Shown piece after piece: positions 58,216 to 64,000 of a stretch of DNA of 64,000 nucleotides. The stretch covers positions 18,258 through 82,257 of the forward strand of contig JAEUBA010000113.1 of NCBI GenBank assembly GCA_018257865.1, written 5' to 3'. The notes beneath the pieces are model-generated. The model did not search any database. It was not told the origin of the DNA and worked only from the letters and a program-made list of their open reading frames with translations. This stretch comes from Stereocaulon alpinum. Lineage: Eukaryota; Ascomycota; Lecanoromycetes; Lecanorales; Stereocaulaceae. A program made the translations under genes and the position numbers. Every line of letters begins with the position of its first letter. The first letter of the stretch is position 1.

Positions 58216-59283
58216 GTCCGGAAAATCTTGGACTCGAGCAAGTTCAAGGTCCCGGTACTGGGCTATTGCAGACATTGTGGGGGCCTTTGACCCTCCCGCA
58301 TAATGCTTGCGGTTGAATAGGAAGTACCTCTGATCAATGCAGCCGGCGAGTGGATATTTTGCGTATCTTTACATGGTAGCACTATTGGTAAGCACAATGG
58401 TTTGAGCGGTTGGCGTTCTGGGCAGCAGAAACAATGTACAGCGAGTAATACCGTGAAATATTTGTTGCCTTCATTTCATATATTTTACGTGAACCTGGTA
58501 AACCTACTCACCCACCTTGGCATCACCATGGTAATACTGAAGTGTAATCGATGGACTCCGTTGCCTGCGCGAGTCCACCAAGGGCCCGTGTAGTGGGAGC
58601 TTAGCCATGCAACAATAGCCCAAGGAAATCAGCGTCACTTCACGCCAAGCTGTATCTGCAATAATCGTGGTTCTAGCTGGACATCAAGCGTCACTCCACT
58701 ACCATACTATCACCCATAGTGAGGTGTTATCAGAGTAAGACTATAGTGTTCTAAGAGAAGGCGATTCACCCTACTTACAGCGTTGATGTAGCCGGGGTAA
58801 CCTCGAGTAATGCCAAGACTTTTACTCGACCGCAACTTTGTACGTACAAAAATAGCCGAGCCCAAAATCTTAGGCGCAAACGCAACCTCTTCTTCTACCA
58901 TCCCATTCATTAGGCCGCTAAGGCTCCTTACAGCACTGACGAGGCCTCGAGCAACCTCTCTATCATACCTAGAGAGTGCGCAAGAGCTCTGAAGTCTTTG
59001 CGCCGTCGTTCTTTAGCTCGTGTGCTTCAGTACGTTGTCTAACGCTTGATGCGTCTAGACTATGCTGATTTCAAGGCGTATATGATAGAGCTGTCACTCT
59101 TTCGCACATAATCGCATTCCGAACTGGGTTTTTGACGTCAGCCCAGGCACGGTTTTAAAGTTTTCAACCAAGGATGAGAAGAAGCTGAAGGGGTGTCAAA
59201 GCCTTGCGTGCCGAAAGTGCAGGTGCTTTGCCCCAAATCTAGCCACAGCTACTCCCAAATACAACGAAGCCCATATCGACATC
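58216..59283. other. Intergenic stretch upstream of rpb7 with a CRE-type palindrome
   Basis: 1,068 bases between two plus-strand genes. A perfect TGACGTCA (ATF/CREB class) lies at 59133-59140, 144 bases before the rpb7 start. No gene recognised; short ORFs only. Confidence 0.5.
59133..59140. promoter_or_regulatory. TGACGTCA palindrome (CRE/ATF-type site)
   Basis: Exact 8-base palindrome in the rpb7 upstream region, at a distance suitable for a promoter element. Fungal bZIP proteins of the Atf1/Sko1 class bind this sequence; function here is inferred from the match only. Confidence 0.4.
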
Positions 59284-59955
59284 ATGTACTTTCTCTACGA
59301 ACTCGAGCGCGTGATCACCTTACATCCGTCGTTCTTTGGTCCTCGCGTGAAAGAATACTTGACGAACCGACTGTTGGAGGATGTTGAGGGGACATGCACC
59401 GGGCAATACTACATCATATGTGTCATGGATGCCTACGATATATCAGAAGGGCGAGTCGTACCGGGCAGCGCCGTTGCAGAATACACAGTACACTACCGAG
59501 CAGTCGTATGGAGGCCTTTTAAGGGGGAAACGGTAGGTCTCACAGATCAAGATGCCGAGAGAAGACTGCGCACTGAAGACGAGTGCTACCTCTAGGTCGA
59601 CGCTATAGTCAGCTCGGTCAACAGGATGGGCGTATTCGCTGATGTTGGACCTCTTCCGGTCTTCGTTTCTAACCACGTGCGGGTCTTCATAATTCCCTGC
59701 CAACTGAACACCAGGCTGACAATCACAGCTGATACCGAGCGATATCAAATGGGACCCGAACGCGACTCCACCTCAGTATACGGACAACGGCGATCAAGTT
59801 ATTGAAAAGGGCACACATCTGCGTATAAAATTGATCGGTACTCGAAGCGATGTTGGCAGCATGTTTGCAATCGGTAGTATCAAGGAAGACTTCCTCGGGT
59901 TTGTGACACTCAGATCTATGATGGACTTTGCTGACAGATTACCAGGACCCTGTGA
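59284..59955 (+). CDS. rpb7: RNA polymerase II subunit RPB7
   Basis: Stalk subunit of Pol II that pairs with Rpb4; nuclear, with roles in initiation and mRNA decay. Four exons inferred: 59284-59532, 59596-59676, 59729-59898 and 59946-59955; 169 residues, against about 171 for the family. The N-terminal half reads LERVITLHPSFFGPRVKEYL, LLEDVEGTCTGQYYIICVMD, then WRPFKGETVDAIVSSVN; the S1 half has DVGPLPVFVSNH, IPSDIKWDPNATPPQYTDNG, VIEKGTHLRIKLIGTRS and SMFAIGSIKEDFLG. The 10-nt last exon restores the family end (LGTL then stop); without that splice the frame runs on to 59995 with unrelated residues. The acceptor has a CTGAC branch site. Confidence 0.93.
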
Positions 59956-60610
59956 GTTGGAAACGGATGGTTTCGAGATATTAGCCGAGCGGTAGTGTAC
60001 ACCTAGCTGGAAGGACCGAAAGCTGCGTGAACAGCTTCTTAAGGGGACGAGAGCTTTAGTAACAGAGACGGGCATGGAACGGTGTATCTAGACATGCAGG
60101 ATGGTCAAATGTACCTCTGGCAAACGGATGAGAAAGCCGATAGATAACCTATGCTCGCGCAGTGGAAGGCGACTTGGCTATGAACGTCTTCTATACCAAC
60201 TTAGACCATGTCTCTACGCTTTATACGAAGCTACTTCCACGCCATTCAGACTGATACTATGTACTCCAAGAATGCCTAATTCGTATATTAATGCCGAAAG
60301 AAAGTATCAACAAGCCATATCTCGAGTCAACAAAGGCTTGGGGCTAGAAGGGAGATCGACGCAGGACCCTGAAGCTAGCCAACCTTCGCAATGCTAAGAT
60401 CCTCCCGAAATGGATTTGGCGCATATCTAGCCGCGGTGTGTTGCATATCGAAATACAACGGCATGGGCGGGAAGCTGATGAATTACAGGTGTCCACTAGT
60501 CTAGTATGATATTCTCGGCTCGATCCACAAAGATGTTGAGACACCCCTCAATGCGACGTTTAGTAACAACCTATCCATGACCAACGTCCTAGAGGCCTCG
60601 AGGATTGACG
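59956..60610. other. Intergenic stretch upstream of dapB
   Basis: 655 bases between two plus-strand genes. Contains a 98-codon ORF (60101-60397) with no recognisable domain, which I do not call a gene. It must hold the dapB promoter. Confidence 0.5.
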
Positions 60611-63429
60611 ATGGCTTCTGGTCCATACCACGATGAGGAGAGGAAGCCGTTGAACCAAGTTTCATCATTGCCAGACAGCCGAGACTCCCTTGACTCCCTC
60701 ACATCCTCCTCCGATACGTCTATAGCACTCGAGCGCCTCAACCACGATGGAAGTGCAATTGGCAACGGGCATCACCGGACAGGAGCAATGGGCGACAAGG
60801 GCGACGGCTATGAAGAAGAAGAAGGTTTCTACGTTCCTCCTGTCAGACCAGCCTTAGAGAGAAGGAATCGACGCATACTATGGGCCCTAGGGGGCTTGTG
60901 TTTCGGTGGGTGGTTGCTTGCTCTAGTACTCTTCCTGTCGCGGCGAAACTACCAACCTGCATCCTCAGTGCCTTTCGATCCAGCAGCTACAGTGTCACAT
61001 GGATCCGGAAAGGCTATAACATTAGACGAATTCCTTAATGGGGAGTGGCGCCCCAGGTTCCACACATTGTCCTGGATAGCCGGAGCAAATGGTGAAGATG
61101 GCTTGCTCTTAGAGGTCGAGGAACCTGGACAAGATTATTTGACCATCGAAGATGTACGCGGGCGTAAGGAGAATGCCGAGCATTTGCCTAGACAGACGTT
61201 GATGAAGTCGGGAGAATTCGAAGTGGACGGTGTCAAAGTGAAAACGAACAAAGTGTGGCCAAGAAAAGATCTAAAGAAGGTTCTGGTTATGTCTGATGAA
61301 CAGTCGAACTGGCGGCACTCTTATACTGGGCTATTCTGGATCTTCGATGTTGAGACGCAACAAGCTGAACCATTGGACCCTGCAAAACCCGCCGGCAGGA
61401 TTCAGCTTGCTTCATGGTCACCCCAGGACGACGCGATTGTCTTCACCAGGGATAACAACATGTTTCTGCGCCCGAATATCGCTTCGAAAGATGTGGAACA
61501 GATCACAACAGATGGAGGCGAGCAGATCTTCTACGGTGTACCGGACTGGGTCTATGAGGAGGAAGTCTTCGCCGGCAACAGTGCGACGGGGTGGTCCGAC
61601 GACGGAAAATTTATCTCTTTCATGCGAACCAACGATAGTGCTGTTCCCGAGTACCCAATCCAATACTTCGTCTCTAGACCAAGTGGGACGGACCCTCCTC
61701 CCGGCGAAGAGAATTACCCAGAAATTCGACAAATTAAGTATCCTAAAGCTGGAGCACCGAATCCAGTAGTCGATCTACAATTTTACGATGTTGCCAAGAA
61801 GGAAGTCTTCTCGGTGAAGACCGCTAGCGACTTTCCCGATGACGACCGTTTGATCACGGAAGTGGTGTGGTGTGGTGATAAGGTGCTTGTGAAGAATACC
61901 AATCGGGAAAGCGACATAATGAAGGTTGCCCTACTAGATGTCAACGAGCGTACGGGCAAAGTTGTCAGGACAGAGAATGTGAATGAGCTCGATGGTGGAT
62001 GGTTTGAGATCTCGGAATCGACTACATATATCCCAGGAGATCCCAGCAAAGGTCGGCCTCACGATGGCTACATTGACACTGTCATTTATGAAGGTTACGA
62101 TCATCTCGCATACTTTACACCTGTCGACAGCGCGGAACCTTTGATGCTCACATCGGGCCCATGGGAAGTGGTCAATGCACCTTCTGCCATAGATCTCAAT
62201 TCAAACATCGTGTACTTCCTTGCCACGAAGGATGGCTCTACAAACCGTTACGCCTACAGCGTCAATCTTGATGGGACTGCACTTCAGCATTACACCGAAC
62301 ATCGCAAAGATGGCTATTATGGTGTGTCTTTTTCGACAGGCGTTGGATTCTGCTTGATAACTTACGAGGGTCCTGACATCCCTTGGCAAGAAGTCCGTTC
62401 AACACCGGGTTGGGACGGTCATTTCTACACGGAACGATGGGAGAGTAACCCGGGATTGGCCCGGATGGCAGCTGCCCACGAATTGCCAATCCTATTATAC
62501 TCCACCATTAACATCGACGGCATCGACCTGAACGTGGTTGAACGTCGCCCGCCTCACTTTGACGAGAACAAGCAATACCCTGTCCTGTTTCAGCTCTACG
62601 GAGGTCCTGGGTCTCAATGGGTGAATAAGAAGTTCAACGTCGACTTCCAGAGTTATGTGGCATCAAATCTTGGGTACGTTGTTGTGACCTTTGATGGGCG
62701 AGGTACAGGCTTCCTTGGGAGAAAGGCAAGGGTTCCCGTCAGAGGGCATATTGGATACATCGAAGGCATGGACCAAATTACAGCGGCGAAGATGTGGGCT
62801 GCGAAGGACTACGTCGATGCCGAGAGGATGGCAATATGGGGCTGGAGTTATGGCGGTTTTATGGCATTGAAGACAATCGAGCTAGATGGCGGAGAGACGT
62901 TCAAATACGGTATGGCAGTTGCGCCAGTTACAGATTGGAGGTTCTATGGTATGTATCACCCTTCCTGTTCCCGCTATTAAACGTCACTAATCAGCTTCGT
63001 AGACTCCATCTACACCGAGCGCTACATGCACACGCCCCAAAACAATCCCGACGGCTACCTCAACACCACTATAACCAACACGACCGCTCTTGCAGGCAAC
63101 GTTCGCTTCCTCATCATGCATGGTGTCGCAGATGATAACGTGCACTTGCAAAACACACTTACTCTGCTCGACAGGCTTGATCTTGCAGGCGTCGAAAATT
63201 ACGACTATCATGTATTTCCGGATTCTGATCACAGTATTTACTTTCATAATGCGAACAAGATGGTTTATGATAGTAAGTCAAGCTGCACACTGAGCAACGT
63301 ATAGGACTGGGAGGCTAAATGATGCTAGGACTTAACAATTGGTTGATTAATGCTTTTAACGGCGAATGGTTAAGGACGGAGGGTGCTGTTCCCATGGAAA
63401 GAATTGGTGCTGATACTGGCACATCATGA
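60611..63429 (+). CDS. dapB: Dipeptidyl aminopeptidase B (type II membrane serine protease, S9B)
   Basis: Vacuolar or late-Golgi membrane protease that removes X-Pro/X-Ala dipeptides. Exons inferred: 60611-62948, 63003-63272, 63329-63429 (introns 54 and 56 nt); 902 residues. A cytosolic tail of about 87 residues precedes the signal-anchor (RILWALGGLCFGGWLLALVLFL, about 88-109), then the DPP-IV N-terminal beta-propeller (WSPQDDAIVFTRDNNMFLR, DWVYEEEVFAGNSATGWS with the conserved double glutamate). In the C-terminal hydrolase domain the nucleophile serine sits in GWSYGG, the aspartate in GVADDNVHL and the histidine in PDSDHSIYFH. All three are intact. The last exon gives NNWLINAFNGEWLR and a short tail. 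The start ATG at 60611 is the first in frame. Confidence 0.96.
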
Positions 63430-63642
63430 ATACATTATATGCTGCATATTTAGCGTTGTCAAATTGTGGGTACAGCACATGGAGTCTCGCAATGATTGGG
63501 TGCACGGCATGGATGGTTGTACAAGTCATCAAAAGGTCATTGTATGGATAAAATAATGGTGGACAATATATGGAATTGTGAGAGCTGCATGTTCCAACGG
63601 GCACTAGAGGCGGAACGCGACGTCAGTGCGAAAAGTGACGTC

Positions 63643-64000
63643 TATATAGTATTGGACGACTTAAGGTTTTGCCCGAATAATTAGCTATTATTGGTCGCTA
63701 AGCACCGAATTATTAGCTGTTATTAGTCGCTAAGGATATTACCTTACGTAACTTAACCATTAAATTTTTATGTTTACCTATATATGTCTTTACACCTTCC
63801 TTACTACCTTTATATACGGCTTCTTTACCTATTTATATCCCTCTATATATCTCTATATAGTACTATATAATCCTATATCCTAGCAGACCTATTCTAAATA
63901 CGTCTATACTAAACCTATCGCTAATTTTTTAGCCCCTAATTAGTCTCTTCTAAGACTTTACTACCGTTACTAAGTATATTCTAAAGTAGTACCTTTCCTA
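63643..64000. repeat. AT-rich, TpA-rich block, probably a RIP-mutated repeat running off the window
   Basis: From about 63643 the sequence changes abruptly. The last 280 bases hold only about 21 G, TpA dinucleotides abound, and CpA and TpG are nearly absent. Cs persist while Gs are lost on this strand, as expected if C-to-T change acted on the minus strand. No ORF survives. A degraded transposon or similar repeat is likely; its class cannot be told. Confidence 0.7.
63675..63734. repeat. Two 28-nt tandem copies separated by 4 nt
   Basis: Copies at 63675-63702 and 63707-63734 share 25 of 28 positions (core TTATTGGTCGCTAAG versus TTATTAGTCGCTAAG). Two of the three differences are G/A, the type RIP makes. 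They lie at the left border of the AT-rich block. Confidence 0.75.

Noticed and set aside
59533..59595. Read-through of rpb7 exon 1 to a stop at 59595 (104 residues)
   Set aside because: The sequence after GETV is intron with a GTAGGT donor and TAG acceptor; the rest of Rpb7 follows in frame.
60101..60397. A 98-codon ORF between rpb7 and dapB as a small gene
   Set aside because: No domain, no supporting splice signals and no composition different from intergenic DNA.

Overview
The window is nuclear DNA of a filamentous ascomycete (Pezizomycotina), most probably a Dothideomycete. The evidence is gene-dense housekeeping DNA, genes broken by short GT-AG introns (mostly 46-100 nt), fungal-only families (Zn2Cys6 regulator, ABP1, NOP12, dipeptidyl aminopeptidase B, a fungal NRPS relic) and a TpA-rich, G-depleted right edge that looks like RIP. 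No rRNA, tRNA or CRISPR array was seen. Exon limits were built by hand from splice signals, reading frame and family conservation; they are inferences.

Layout, left to right: a P450 cut by the left edge (1-1760, -); actin-binding ABP1 (3337-5966, -), divergent to a 1,657-residue F-box-like zinc-finger protein (6692-11804, +); AMP deaminase (12706-15858, +), convergent with checkpoint loader RAD17 (16122-18809, -); an unknown KH-like protein (19392-22697, -); a She3-type coiled-coil protein (23765-24910, -); NOP12 (25455-27227, -), divergent to an Sds3/Dep1-type Rpd3L subunit (27765-30196, +); a MYND-SET protein (30870-32646, +), convergent with cystathionine gamma-lyase (32975-34465, -); a NUFIP/CCCH protein (35345-37807, -); and a sulfotransferase-like gene with an apparent frameshift (37918-39442, -).

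The middle is poorer in intact genes. A broken NRPS A-T-C module (40262-43451, -) is followed by intact RNA polymerase III subunit RPC25 (44357-45316, +), a 1.6-kb gene-free stretch and a BTB protein (46887-48149, +).

The right part is housekeeping again: an NTF2-like protein with an aromatic-acidic repeat tail (48729-50697, -), a Zn2Cys6 regulator (51335-54149, -), mitochondrial ATP synthase alpha (55078-57145, -), divergent to an Mpo1/DUF962 protein (57443-58215, +), RNA polymerase II subunit RPB7 (59284-59955, +) and dipeptidyl aminopeptidase B (60611-63429, +). The last ~350 bases are AT-rich repeat debris.

Most genes are unrelated neighbours. Thematic links are ribosome and RNA biogenesis (NOP12, NUFIP, RPC25, RPB7) and chromatin or checkpoint control (Sds3-like, MYND-SET, RAD17). 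I found no complete new system. The best leads are the NTF2-like protein with its repeated aromatic-acidic motifs, the giant F-box/zinc-finger protein and the NRPS relic.
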